Source: Stigmatella erecta (GTDB taxonomy: Bacteria > Myxococcota > Myxococcia > Myxococcales > Myxococcaceae). From it: a stretch of DNA of 64,000 nucleotides. Under the pieces are notes generated by a model, which was not told where the DNA came from, did no database searches, and saw nothing but the letters and a program-made list of their open reading frames with translations. The stretch is from the NCBI RefSeq assembly GCF_900111745.1, contig NZ_FOIJ01000018.1, forward strand, positions 62,001 through 126,000, read 5' to 3'. Below, one piece after another: positions 45,672-53,854 of this stretch (position 1 is the first letter of the stretch; each line of letters begins with the position of its first letter). The translations under genes and the position numbers were made by a program.

Positions 45672-46058
45672 CACCTTGTCCCCCTGGGTGACATGGGAGT
45701 GTACTTCAGTGTGACGCGGGTGTTGCTGCCGTGGCTGTCACGCATCGAACACTCCGCCCGGTCGGCCGCTCTGTCTTGGAGATTGATAAACCGATACTGC
45801 CCAGCGCTGTGCTCGGACATGGGCAATCCCAGGCAAAGTGACATCCCGCGTGACGCGGCCGCACGGCTTTCGTAGCAGATGGGGACGACAGCCAAACCGT
45901 GTCCGTGGCGCGGGTGTGAACAGGAAGACTCGGAGAACCGGGCCGCGGGGGGGGCCGCCGCCCAGACTGTGACACAGGCCACGGTGCGCGCGGTGGGCCG
46001 TTGGCAACGAGACACTTGGCGGGCGGGACTGCAAGGGATTGCGGCCCGGAAAGACGGA

Positions 46059-46086
46059 AGCCCGGCCTCCGTGAGGAGACCGGGCT
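46059..46086 (-). terminator. Terminator-like hairpin after the cold-shock gene
   Basis: AGCCCGG (46059-46065) pairs with CCGGGCT (46080-46086), and inner CTCC/GGAG pairs around a 4-nt loop. In the minus-strand RNA the mismatch becomes a G-U pair, giving an unbroken 12-bp stem. It begins 26 nt beyond the csp stop and is followed by CCGTCTTTCC. The remaining 45672-46058 contains no convincing gene; I see only the upstream region of the kinase. Confidence 0.55.
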
Positions 46087-46111
46087 CCGGCACTTCACCA
46101 GGAATTCCGAA

Positions 46112-46315
46112 TCAGGCCGCGCGAACGTTCTGCGCCTGGAGCCCCTTGGGGCCGCGCGTCACCTCGAAGGAGACCTTCTGGCCTTCGGCCAGGGTGCGGA
46201 ATCCATCCATGTTGATGGCGGAGTGGTGGCAGAACACGTCCTCGCCGCCCCCGTCCTGCGTGAGGAATCCGAAACCCTTCGCATCGTTGAACCACTTCAC
46301 AGTACCAGTTGCCAT
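46112..46315 (-). CDS. Cold-shock domain protein
   Basis: The 67-residue protein has the RNP1 (KGFGFLTQ) and RNP2 (DVFCHH) motifs of the CspA family and the usual start [15 protein letters not shown]. It binds single-stranded RNA and DNA as an RNA chaperone. Length is typical. A Cys replaces the common Val in DVFCHHS, a frequent variant. It has a structured leader (46338-46353) and a downstream hairpin. Expression under stress or cold is likely but not shown here. Confidence 0.93.
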   Translation of the reverse strand: MATGTVKWFNDAKGFGFLTQDGGGEDVFCHHSAINMDGFRTLAEGQKVSFEVTRGPKGLQAQNVRAA

Positions 46316-46337
46316 GAGCCTTTTTCTTTCGTTGCGA

Positions 46338-46353
46338 GGTGGCTTTCGCCACC
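46338..46353 (-). promoter_or_regulatory. GNRA-type hairpin in the csp 5' leader
   Basis: The minus-strand RNA contains GGTGGC-GAAA-GCCACC, a perfect 6-bp stem closed by a GAAA tetraloop, 22 nt upstream of the csp start codon. GAAA belongs to the exceptionally stable GNRA class. Cold-shock leaders often control message stability or translation by structure, so it may do so here; that is inference. The rest of the gap up to 46553 (shared with the divergent membrane gene) shows only a GAGGAGC ribosome-binding site. Confidence 0.5.
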
Positions 46354-46553
46354 CTTCTTCTACCCAAAAACGGGCGCCATCGACTTAGCCCGCGTGAAGC
46401 GGAAAGTCGAGCCAGCCCCGGGTAGATGTACCGCGACGGCTATCACCCGGTGGACATTTGGCAGAACGCCGTGGCCAGGGCAGAACATCCCGCCCCATCC
46501 TCTCCGGCCCCGGCCATGCCTAGCTTGGAAGGGCACCTTCCCGAGGAGCTCAC

Positions 46554-47096
46554 ATGGCCGATTCCATTCCTGGCGAACACTCCCACCCGCGAGGCGGCGC
46601 CTCGCACCCCGTGCAGGGCGCCCTGCGCCACCTGTGGGACCGGAGCGCGGCGGCGGGAATTCCCGCCCACCCTCTTCCGGGCGAGCTGCCCTTGCGCCGC
46701 TGGGTGCCTCAGGGCACCCACTCCCTGGTCGATTACGCCGTGGGCCTGGGCGTCGCCGGGGCCGGCTGCCTCTCGTCCGAGCCGTCCGCCCGGCGGGCAG
46801 GCGTGGCCCTGGGCCTGGGGCTCGCGGGCCTGAGCCTGCTCACGGACACCCGGCTGAGCCTCTCGCGGCTGGTGCCCATCGAGCTGCACGCGCTGGCCGA
46901 CTACGGCTGGGGCCTGGCCGCGCTCGCCGCGCCCTTCGTGGGCGGCTATGCCCGCCGCGCGCCCGGGGTGGCCGCGGTGCAGGTGGTGGCGGGCGCCGCG
47001 CTGCTCGTGGCCTCGCTGCTCACGGATTACCGCTGCACCAGCGGCATGCACCTGGGCCGCGAGCGGATGACGGACCTGGGGCCCGTGGGCGCATGA
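46554..47096 (+). CDS. Membrane protein, unknown function
   Basis: The 180-residue product starts at the ATG at 46554 behind GAGGAGC. Residues 1-55 are hydrophilic. Four hydrophobic segments follow: SLVDYAVGLGVAGAGCL, AGVALGLGLAGLSLLTD, HALADYGWGLAALAAPFVGG and VQVVAGAALLVASLLTDY. An internal similarity between the two halves (HSLVDYAVGL and HALADYGWGL) suggests a duplicated two-helix unit, as in SPW-repeat proteins. The following gene overlaps by 4 nt, so they are translationally coupled. Confidence 0.65.
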   Translation: MADSIPGEHSHPRGGASHPVQGALRHLWDRSAAAGIPAHPLPGELPLRRWVPQGTHSLVDYAVGLGVAGAGCLSSEPSARRAGVALGLGLAGLSLLTDTRLSLSRLVPIELHALADYGWGLAALAAPFVGGYARRAPGVAAVQVVAGAALLVASLLTDYRCTSGMHLGRERMTDLGPVGA

Positions 47097-47413
47097 GCGA
47101 GCAGGGCCCCCAGGCACGGACCACCACGGTGCGCGCCGCGCTCGAGGCCGCGCTCGTGGCCGCCCCCGAGGCGGGCCTCACCGCGCGCGAGCTGTCCGCC
47201 GCGGTGGGCATCTCCGAGAAGGACGTGGCCGAGCACCTCGTTCACCTGCAGAAGTCCCTCCAGGCCTCCGGGGGACGGCTGGAGGTGCTGCCCGCGGAGT
47301 GCCTCGCCTGCGGTTTCGTCTTCCGGGACCGCAAGCGCTTCACCCGCCCGGGCGCCTGCCCCCAGTGCCGCGCCACCCGCGTGGACCCGCCCGCCTTCCG
47401 CGCGGAGCGCTGA
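47093..47413 (+). CDS. Helix-turn-helix plus zinc-ribbon regulator
   Basis: The 106-residue protein overlaps the previous stop (ATGA at 47093-47096). Residues 8-65 hold a winged-helix-like N-terminal region (EAALVAAPEAGLTARELSAA, ISEKDVAEHLVHLQKSLQ), and the C-terminal part has two Cys pairs in AECLACGFVFRDRKRF and GACPQCRATR, a zinc ribbon. It resembles small archaeal/bacterial transcription regulators that sense metal or bind DNA. Linkage to the membrane protein may form a sensor-regulator pair. Confidence 0.7.
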   Translation: MSEQGPQARTTTVRAALEAALVAAPEAGLTARELSAAVGISEKDVAEHLVHLQKSLQASGGRLEVLPAECLACGFVFRDRKRFTRPGACPQCRATRVDPPAFRAER

Positions 47414-47437
47414 GCCGTCTCCACCCGCAGGGAGGGT

Positions 47438-48889
47438 TCAGGGCTGCACGGGCAGCAGGAACCCCGCGCGCGAAGGCCGCTGGCCGGGCCCTCGCGCCTG
47501 CACCAGGCTGCCCGCCACGAGCGCCTGCCCGGTGGCATCGATGCCCAACGTGTGGGCCCGGGCCTCACCCCGGCCGGTGTAGCCCCGGGACCACACGGCG
47601 GTGCCGTCCTCGGGCAAAAGTTTACTCACATAGAGGCCCGCGCTTCCCCCGGCCTCCCAATCGCTTCCACCGTCATGCTCGCCGGCCACCAGCACCTGGC
47701 CCGCGCCATCCGTGGCCAGCGCCGTGGCCGAGGCGGCGAAAGAGCGCGCCCAGCGCGAGTGGCCCCGCGTGTCGTACGCGATCAAGAAGCCATCCTGCCA
47801 ATCGGACTGGAACGTCTCGCGCTGGAAGAAGAAGCGGCCGCTGTACGTGCCGGACACGAAGACGCGCTCGGGCCCCACGGCCACCGCGTGGGCGGTGCCC
47901 TCCGCGCCCGTCACGTCATGGCTCCAGCGGTGGTGGCCTTCCGCGGACAGCGCCAGGACGTACGGCGTGCGGGACAGGACGGTGGCGAACGTGGCGCCGC
48001 CGAAGCTCACCGCGCCCGAGTAGCCGCCCGCGACGACGAGCTCCCCTTGCGCGTCCACCGCCACGGCGCGCGCGGAGACATCGCCCCGGGGGCCGCCCAG
48101 CGCGCGGCTCCAGCGCGGCTCGCCCGCGGCGGAGAAGCGCGCCACGAAGGCGCCGAACCGGTCCACCGGCACCGAGAGGGGGCCGGTGCCGAAGTCCCGC
48201 CGGCCGCCGAAGTCCCCCGTCATCACCAGCTCGCCGGAGGTGGGCTCCACCGCCAGCGCCGTCACCGTGAAGGGACCCTCGCCGGCAAAGGAGCGCATCC
48301 AGTCCAGGCGGCCCTCCGGGGACAGCCGGGCCAGAAAGGGCCCCTCGGCGAGCCACGCGCCGCCCAGCTGGAAGCCCGCGGAGGTGCCCGCCAGCACCAC
48401 GCCGCCCTGGGGCTCCGCGGCCACGGCGCCCACCTGGGCGCGCACGGCGCCCTTGCCCGCGGGGACGAGCCCCTGGGCCCAGCGCAGCTCACCTCGAGAG
48501 GACAAACGGGCCACCAGCAGGTGGGGCCCCGAGACTTCACGTTCGAAGGGCAGGGGTTTCCCGCCCAGGCTCACCGGTCCCTCGTAGTCCGCCGCCAGGA
48601 GGACATCCCCATTGGGTGCCACCGCGGCACGAGGCGCCTGGCTGACCCCCAGCGTCAGCGCCCGCCGCCCCTCGGCGCCACCCATGCCCTCACCCGCGAC
48701 CGACCGTACCTCCTCGAGACCCGCTCCTTCCGCCACCGCGGCGGGGGGCGCTTTCTCGCATCCCGCGAGGAGCCACCCCACCGCGAACACCCCGCCCACA
48801 CCCCGAACCCACCCCACCATCCCCAGCCCCCACCCACCCCACCTGCCCGCCCTGCCACCCCTGCCCTTCGAACCTGCGAAGGGTTTCAT
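47438..48889 (-). CDS. Beta-propeller-like lipoprotein
   Basis: The 483-residue product has a Gly-rich N-terminus and lipobox VGWLLAGC. The start could also be the ATG at 48820, which gives a shorter signal and a GGGG element. From residue about 85 it is a run of repeated ~55-residue blades with motifs such as GDVLLAADYEGPVSLGGKPL, GGVVLAGTSAGFQLGGAWLA, ELVVAGGYSGAVSFGGATF and VFVSGTYSGRFFFQRETF, ending FLLPVQP. The pattern fits SBBP/beta-propeller repeats of surface proteins in Deltaproteobacteria-type genomes. It is likely exposed at the cell surface. No enzyme motif is seen. Confidence 0.72.
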   Translation of the reverse strand: MKPFAGSKGRGGRAGRWGGWGLGMVGWVRGVGGVFAVGWLLAGCEKAPPAAVAEGAGLEEVRSVAGEGMGGAEGRRALTLGVSQAPRAAVAPNGDVLLAADYEGPVSLGGKPLPFEREVSGPHLLVARLSSRGELRWAQGLVPAGKGAVRAQVGAVAAEPQGGVVLAGTSAGFQLGGAWLAEGPFLARLSPEGRLDWMRSFAGEGPFTVTALAVEPTSGELVMTGDFGGRRDFGTGPLSVPVDRFGAFVARFSAAGEPRWSRALGGPRGDVSARAVAVDAQGELVVAGGYSGAVSFGGATFATVLSRTPYVLALSAEGHHRWSHDVTGAEGTAHAVAVGPERVFVSGTYSGRFFFQRETFQSDWQDGFLIAYDTRGHSRWARSFAASATALATDGAGQVLVAGEHDGGSDWEAGGSAGLYVSKLLPEDGTAVWSRGYTGRGEARAHTLGIDATGQALVAGSLVQARGPGQRPSRAGFLLPVQP

Positions 48890-49097
48890 TGCAAGGCGAT
48901 TGCCACCCGCCCCGCGCGCGCGCTTCCGCTCGGAAAAGGGAGGCGAAGCCGGCCCGGAGGGCGGGGCTCGAAGTCCGCTGAACCTGCAAAGTTTTCCGCC
49001 CCCCGGGGAGCAAAAAAGAAGGGGTGCCCACCCAGGCAAGCGTCCTGGAGGGCAGGCAGGCGTGGGGCGCCGGACGGCGAGGTCCGGCGACCGTGAC

Positions 49098-49616
49098 TCA
49101 ATTCACTTTGACCTGGATCTCCTGGAGCACTTGATCTCCCCGGAGAATCGCGATCGTCCAGTTTCCCGGTTTGTTCAGCCGAAGGCCGGTCCACTGGCGG
49201 GTGCGCCAGCCCTCGCCCTTGAGCTTCACGTCCTTGGTCTCGCGCACGGTGCTGCCCTGCTTGGTCTGGACCATGATGTCCTCGACCACGGCGCCCTGCG
49301 GGACGAGGTAGGACTGCCACAGCATCAGGCCGGTGGCGTTGGCCTTCACGCCCACGGCGGGGTCCACCTCGACGAGGCAGTCGAACTTGTTGGGGCCGTC
49401 CTTGGCCACCTCGCTGCAAATCTTGGCCTCGACGAGGACCGGGCCCTGGTCCTTGCCCTTGTAGAAGTAGTTCCAGGTGTCCTTCACGGCCTCGGCGCTC
49501 GGCTTGTTCACCGCGGGCGCCTCGGGGGCCGCCGCCGTCTCCGCGTCCTGGGCCAGGGCGCCCGGCGACAGGGCCAGCGCCGCACACACCACGCTCCGGG
49601 TCAGCATCTTCTTCAT
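49098..49616 (-). CDS. Secreted protein of unknown function
   Basis: The 172-residue product has a signal peptide (MLTRSVVCAALALSPGALAQ) and a mature beta-rich domain with a single Cys pair in AKICSEVAKDGPNKFDC. The C-terminal half (VKLKGEGWRTRQWTGLRL, GDQVLQEIQVKVN) resembles a small Ig-like sandwich. No known family. It is transcribed divergently from the export operon at 49716, sharing a ~100-nt promoter region. Confidence 0.6.
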   Translation of the reverse strand: MKKMLTRSVVCAALALSPGALAQDAETAAAPEAPAVNKPSAEAVKDTWNYFYKGKDQGPVLVEAKICSEVAKDGPNKFDCLVEVDPAVGVKANATGLMLWQSYLVPQGAVVEDIMVQTKQGSTVRETKDVKLKGEGWRTRQWTGLRLNKPGNWTIAILRGDQVLQEIQVKVN

Positions 49617-49715
49617 GGGAAACCATCCCCTTTGAGGGTGAGGGGGTGGCTCTTAGCCCACACCCGGACGAACCGGAACTATCATGCGTCCATCCAAGCA
49701 GGGAGCCGGAGCACT

Positions 49716-50624
49716 GTGCGAGGAGGCGTGAGCAGCAAGCTGGCGTGGGGCGGGGCGCTCGCCGTGGCCCTCGGGGTGGCCCTCTGGGCCGGGGCGCGCG
49801 CCTCGCGGCCCCCGGAGGCGCCCCCGGCCTTGACGCACCGGGACGTGCCCGCCGGGCCCGCGCGCCGGGAGACGCAAGGCTTCGTGGGCGTGGCCGTCAG
49901 CGAGAGCGTGGAGATCCGCGCCCCGTTCGAGGGCCGGCTGGAGCAGCTCACCGTGCGGCCCGGCGACGCGGTGGCGGCGGGGGAGGAGCTGGGGCGGCTC
50001 GACCCGCGCCCCGTGCAGCAGGAGGCCACCATGGCGGAGGCGCGGCTGGCGGCGGCCGAGGCGGAGGTGAGCCGGGTGGAGCTGGAGGCCCGCGAGGCGG
50101 GAGAGACGCTGGCGCGCTACCTGCGCTCGCCCGCCGGGGCGTTCTCCGAGCAGGAGCTGGCCACAGCGCGCCACCAGGAGCAGAGCGCGCGGATCCGCCT
50201 CACCGCGGCCCAGGCGCAGGTGCGCGAGCGGCGGGCGGTGCTGGCCCAGTCCCGCCAGCGGCTGGAGGAGGCGACGCTGCGGGCCCCGTGCGCGGGCAAG
50301 GTGGTGGAGCGCCGGGTGGATCCCGGCGGGTGGGTGGGCGGTGGCGTGCTCCTGCTGCGGCTGCTCCGGGAGGGGCCCGTGCAGGTGCGCTTCGCCATTC
50401 CCGAGGAGGCGCTGGGCGAGGTGCGCGTGGGCTCGCCCGTGTGGGTGGAGCTGCCGTCGCTGGGGCGCACGGTGAAGGGGCACGTGCGGGAGGTGGCGCC
50501 CGAGGTGGATGCGGCCTCGCGCATGGTGTTCGCCCAGGCGGTGTTCGAGGCGCAAGGGGAGGTGGAGGGGCTGGTGGTGGGCACCTCGGCGCGCGTGCTG
50601 TCCCCCGGCGCGCAGGCCCGCTGA
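49716..50624 (+). CDS. HlyD/RND-type periplasmic adaptor (first of two)
   Basis: The 302-residue protein starts at the GTG at 49716, close behind GGGAGCCGGAG; a second GTG at 49728 is possible. One N-terminal membrane anchor (AVALGVALWAGARA) precedes a lipoyl half (ESVEIRAPFEGRLEQLTVRP), an alpha-helical hairpin (about 105-185, EAEVSRVELEAREAGETLAR), the second lipoyl half (ATLRAPCAGKVVERRVDPGG) and a beta-barrel. This is the order of membrane fusion proteins that link an inner-membrane exporter to the outside. It is followed by a second adaptor (75 nt) and a C39 ABC exporter. Confidence 0.83.
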   Translation: MRGGVSSKLAWGGALAVALGVALWAGARASRPPEAPPALTHRDVPAGPARRETQGFVGVAVSESVEIRAPFEGRLEQLTVRPGDAVAAGEELGRLDPRPVQQEATMAEARLAAAEAEVSRVELEAREAGETLARYLRSPAGAFSEQELATARHQEQSARIRLTAAQAQVRERRAVLAQSRQRLEEATLRAPCAGKVVERRVDPGGWVGGGVLLLRLLREGPVQVRFAIPEEALGEVRVGSPVWVELPSLGRTVKGHVREVAPEVDAASRMVFAQAVFEAQGEVEGLVVGTSARVLSPGAQAR

Positions 50625-50699
50625 AGGCCCGCGGGCGGGAGATTGCGGGGGCCTCCGGTGGGGGCTACGCTGGGCCTTTCCAGGAGGAGAGAGGCCGCT

Positions 50700-51635
50700 G
50701 TGGAGGACGAGGGCGCGGGGCTGTTCAGGACGGAGGCGCTCCAGCACTACGCGCAGGGCGGCGAGCGCGGCGGGCTGTTGAAGCTCTCCCCCCAATGGAC
50801 GGGCCCGGTGTTCTGGGTGCTGCTCGGGGCGTGCGTCTTCGCGCTCGTCTTCAGTGCCCTCGTCCACGTGTCCGAGTATGCGGAGGGCCCGGCGGTGGTG
50901 CAGCTGGAGGGGCGCATGGACCTGCCCTCGCCCGTGCGCGGCACCGTGGCCTCCGTGGAGGTGCGCTCGGGCGAGCGGGTGGCCGCGGGGCAGGTGCTGG
51001 CCCGGCTGGGCGCGGCGGCCGAACTGGCCGAGCTGGAGCGCTACGAGCGGGAGTTCGAGCAGCTGTTGCGCCAGCGCCTGCGGTCGCCCTCGGACGAGGG
51101 GGTGAGCCAGGCGCTGGCCTCGGTGCGCGCGCAGCGGGAGCTGGCCCGCGCGCGGCTGGAGCAGTGGACGGTGCGCGCGCCCGAGGCGGGCATCGTGAGC
51201 GACGTGCGCATCCGCCGCGGGCAGCACCTCGTGGAGGGCGAGCTGGTGGCCTCGCTGATGCGGGAGGACTCCGCCGCGGTGGTGACGGCCATGCTGCCCG
51301 GGGAGTACCGGCCGCTGCTCGCCGTGGGCAAGCCGCTGCGCCTGGAGCTGCGCGGCTTCCACCACCAGTACCAGGAGCTCACCATCGATGAGGTGGGCGG
51401 CGAGCTGGTGGGCCCCCAGGAGGTGCAGCGGGCCCTGGGCCCCACGCTGTCGGCGAGCCTGGAGGTGAACGGGGCGGTGGTGCTGGTGCGCTCGCGCGTG
51501 GCCTCCCGCTCGTTCCTGGCGGATGGCGAGCGCTTCCCGTACTTCGATGGGATGCTGGGCCAGGCGGATGCCCGCGTGCGCTCGCAGCCCATCCTGTTGA
51601 TGCTCATTCCGGGGCTCCGGGCCGTCTGGCCCTGA
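50700..51635 (+). CDS. HlyD-type adaptor (second), short hairpin
   Basis: The 311-residue product starts at the GTG at 50700 behind AGGAGGAGAGAGG. A transmembrane segment (FWVLLGACVFALVFSALVHV) follows about 40 cytoplasmic residues, then a lipoyl domain (MDLPSPVRGTVASVEVRSGE), a short alpha-hairpin (ELAELERYEREFEQLLRQRL), a second lipoyl half (WTVRAPEAGIVSDVRIRRGQ) and the beta-barrel. The long cytoplasmic N-terminus and the 20-nt gap to the exporter are as in bacteriocin-secretion accessory proteins such as ComB/LcnD-like ones. It presumably pairs with the C39 exporter. Confidence 0.83.
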   Translation: MEDEGAGLFRTEALQHYAQGGERGGLLKLSPQWTGPVFWVLLGACVFALVFSALVHVSEYAEGPAVVQLEGRMDLPSPVRGTVASVEVRSGERVAAGQVLARLGAAAELAELERYEREFEQLLRQRLRSPSDEGVSQALASVRAQRELARARLEQWTVRAPEAGIVSDVRIRRGQHLVEGELVASLMREDSAAVVTAMLPGEYRPLLAVGKPLRLELRGFHHQYQELTIDEVGGELVGPQEVQRALGPTLSASLEVNGAVVLVRSRVASRSFLADGERFPYFDGMLGQADARVRSQPILLMLIPGLRAVWP

Positions 51636-51654
51636 GGCCCGCGCCCCTTCCGTC

Positions 51655-53850
51655 ATGTCCGAGTCCTCCCCGTCCCTCCTCGAACGGTTCCCGGTGCTGA
51701 AGCGGCTGGGCCTGGAGCCCGCCGGGAAGCGCATTCCGCACGTGCAGCAGGTGAGCGTGTCCGAGTGCGGCGCGGCGTGCCTCGCCATGGTGCTGGCCTA
51801 CTTCGGCCGGGACGTCCCCATGGAGGAGGTGCGCGACGTGATGGGGGTGAACGTCAACGGGGTGAGCGCGCTGGACATCCTCGACGCGGCGCACCGGTAT
51901 GGCCTGCGGGGCCGGGGCACGCGCCTGGAGATGGAGGACCTGGAGTACCTGCCCAAGGGCTCCATCCTCCACTGGGACTTCCGCCACTTCGTCGTCTTCG
52001 AGGGGCTGCGCGCGGGGCACGTGGACATCGTGGACCCGGCCATGGGCCGGCGCGCGGTACCGCTGGAGCAGTTCCGCCGGCACTTCACGGGCGTGGCGGT
52101 GCTGCTGGAGCCCTCGGAGTCCTTCGAGCGGGCCGGGCGCGAGGCGCGCTCCTCCTGGCGCTACGTGCGCCACCTGCTGTCGCACCGGGCGCTGCTGGGG
52201 CGCATCCTCGTCACCTCGCTCATGGTGCAGGTGTTCGCGCTGGGCCCGCCGGTGCTCATCGGGCTCGTCACGGACCGGGTGATTCCCCGGGGCGACACGG
52301 CCCTGCTGTGGGTGCTGGGCGCCGGCTCCGTGGGGCTCCTGCTCTTCCAGCTGCTCACCTCGCTGGTGCGCTCGCACCTGCTCCTGCACCTGCGCACCGA
52401 GTTCGATGCGCGGGTGACGCTCGGCTTCATCGAGCACCTGATGGAGCTGCCCTATGCCTTCTTCCAGCAGCGCACCGCCGGAGACCTGAGCAACCGCCTC
52501 AACAGCAATACCACCGTGCGCGAGCTGCTCACCTCGGGGGCGCTGTCCGGCCTGCTGGATGGGGCGATGGTGCTGGGGTACCTGGGCGTGCTGCTCGTGG
52601 CCAGCCCGGCGATGTGCGCGGTGGCGCTGGTGCTGGGGCTCGCCCAGGTGTCCATCTTCCTCGTCTCCCGCCGCAAGCAGCGCGAGCTGATGGCGCGCAA
52701 CCTGGAGACGGAGGCGCGCTCGCAGGCGTACCAGATTGAAGTCCTGGCGGGCATCGAGACGCTCAAGGCCACCGGCTGCGAGCCCCGGGCGCTGGAGCAC
52801 TGGTCCAACCTCTTCGTGGACGTGCTCAACGTGGCACTGGAGCGGGGCCGGCTGTCGCTGCTCACCGAGTCCTTCATGGGCACGCTGCGCCTGGGCTCGC
52901 CGCTGCTCATCCTGTGCTTCGGCGCGAGCCAGGTGCTCCAGGGCGAGCTGAGCCTGGGCGCCATGCTGGCGCTCAACGCGCTGGCGCTGGGGTTCCTGGG
53001 CCCCCTGTCCAACCTGGTCTCCACGGTGATGCAGTTCCAGCTCCTGGGCACCTACCTGGCGCGCATCGACGATGTGCTCGACACGCCCCGGGAGCAGTCC
53101 GCGCGGGTGCGGCCGTGTCCGAAGCTGCAAGGGGGCATCTGCCTGGAGAAGGTGTCCTTCCGCTACGCCCGGCAGGGGCCGCTCATCGTGGAGGACATCT
53201 CGCTCGACATCCGCCCCGGCCAGCTCGTGGCCATCGTCGGGCGCTCCGGCTCCGGCAAGTCCACCCTGGCGCGCCTGCTGCTGGGCATGTACCGGCCGGA
53301 CGCGGGGCGCATCCTCTACGACGGGCAGGACCTGTTCGAGCTGGATTTACGGGGCGTGCGGCGCCAGCTCGGCATCGTCATGCAGAACCCGTACGTGTTC
53401 GGCTCCACCGTGCGCTCCAACATCGCCCTGGCGGACCCCAGCCTGACCCTGGACGCGGTGGTGGAGGCGGCCCGGCTGGCGCAGCTCCACGAGGAGGTGC
53501 TCGCCATGCCCATGGGCTACGAGTCGCCGCTCGTGGACCAGGGCACCTCGCTGTCCGGCGGGCAGCGGCAGCGGCTGGCGCTGGCGCGGGCGCTGGTGCG
53601 CAAGCCCGCCATCCTCCTCTTGGACGAGGCCACGAGCGCCCTGGATGCCATCACCGAGTCCCAGGTGCAGCAGGCGCTCTCGGGCCTGTCCTGCACGCGC
53701 ATCGTCATTGCCCACCGGCTCAGCACCATCATGGACGCCGACCTCATCCTGACGTTGGACGAGGGCCGGCTGGCCGAGTCCGGCCGCCACGAGGAGCTGC
53801 TGGCCCGCGGGGGGCACTACGCCGAGCTGGTGGCGGCCCAACTGCGCTGA
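51655..53850 (+). CDS. C39-peptidase-containing ABC exporter (bacteriocin type)
   Basis: The 731-residue protein is a PCAT. Its N-terminal peptidase C39 domain has Cys38 in VQQVSVSECGAACLAM, His in DFRHFVVFEG and Asp in VDIVDPAMGRRAVPL. Six hydrophobic membrane helices follow (about 165-445), then the ABC domain with Walker A VGRSGSGKSTL, signature LSGGQRQRLALA and Walker B ILLLDEATSALDA. PCATs cut a substrate leader after Gly-Gly and export the peptide. A matching 54-residue double-glycine-leader peptide is at 59029-59193. With the two upstream adaptors it forms an export operon. Confidence 0.92.
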   Translation: MSESSPSLLERFPVLKRLGLEPAGKRIPHVQQVSVSECGAACLAMVLAYFGRDVPMEEVRDVMGVNVNGVSALDILDAAHRYGLRGRGTRLEMEDLEYLPKGSILHWDFRHFVVFEGLRAGHVDIVDPAMGRRAVPLEQFRRHFTGVAVLLEPSESFERAGREARSSWRYVRHLLSHRALLGRILVTSLMVQVFALGPPVLIGLVTDRVIPRGDTALLWVLGAGSVGLLLFQLLTSLVRSHLLLHLRTEFDARVTLGFIEHLMELPYAFFQQRTAGDLSNRLNSNTTVRELLTSGALSGLLDGAMVLGYLGVLLVASPAMCAVALVLGLAQVSIFLVSRRKQRELMARNLETEARSQAYQIEVLAGIETLKATGCEPRALEHWSNLFVDVLNVALERGRLSLLTESFMGTLRLGSPLLILCFGASQVLQGELSLGAMLALNALALGFLGPLSNLVSTVMQFQLLGTYLARIDDVLDTPREQSARVRPCPKLQGGICLEKVSFRYARQGPLIVEDISLDIRPGQLVAIVGRSGSGKSTLARLLLGMYRPDAGRILYDGQDLFELDLRGVRRQLGIVMQNPYVFGSTVRSNIALADPSLTLDAVVEAARLAQLHEEVLAMPMGYESPLVDQGTSLSGGQRQRLALARALVRKPAILLLDEATSALDAITESQVQQALSGLSCTRIVIAHRLSTIMDADLILTLDEGRLAESGRHEELLARGGHYAELVAAQLR

Positions 53851-53854
53851 GCCC

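Noticed and set aside
42792-45875. Long plus-strand open frame opposite the histidine kinase
   Set aside because: It is antisense to a protein with clear GAF, PAS and kinase motifs and has no recognisable domain of its own.
45671-46098. Short minus-strand open frames upstream of the histidine kinase
   Set aside because: They overlap the csp terminator hairpin, have a biased Pro/Arg composition and lack a convincing ribosome-binding site.
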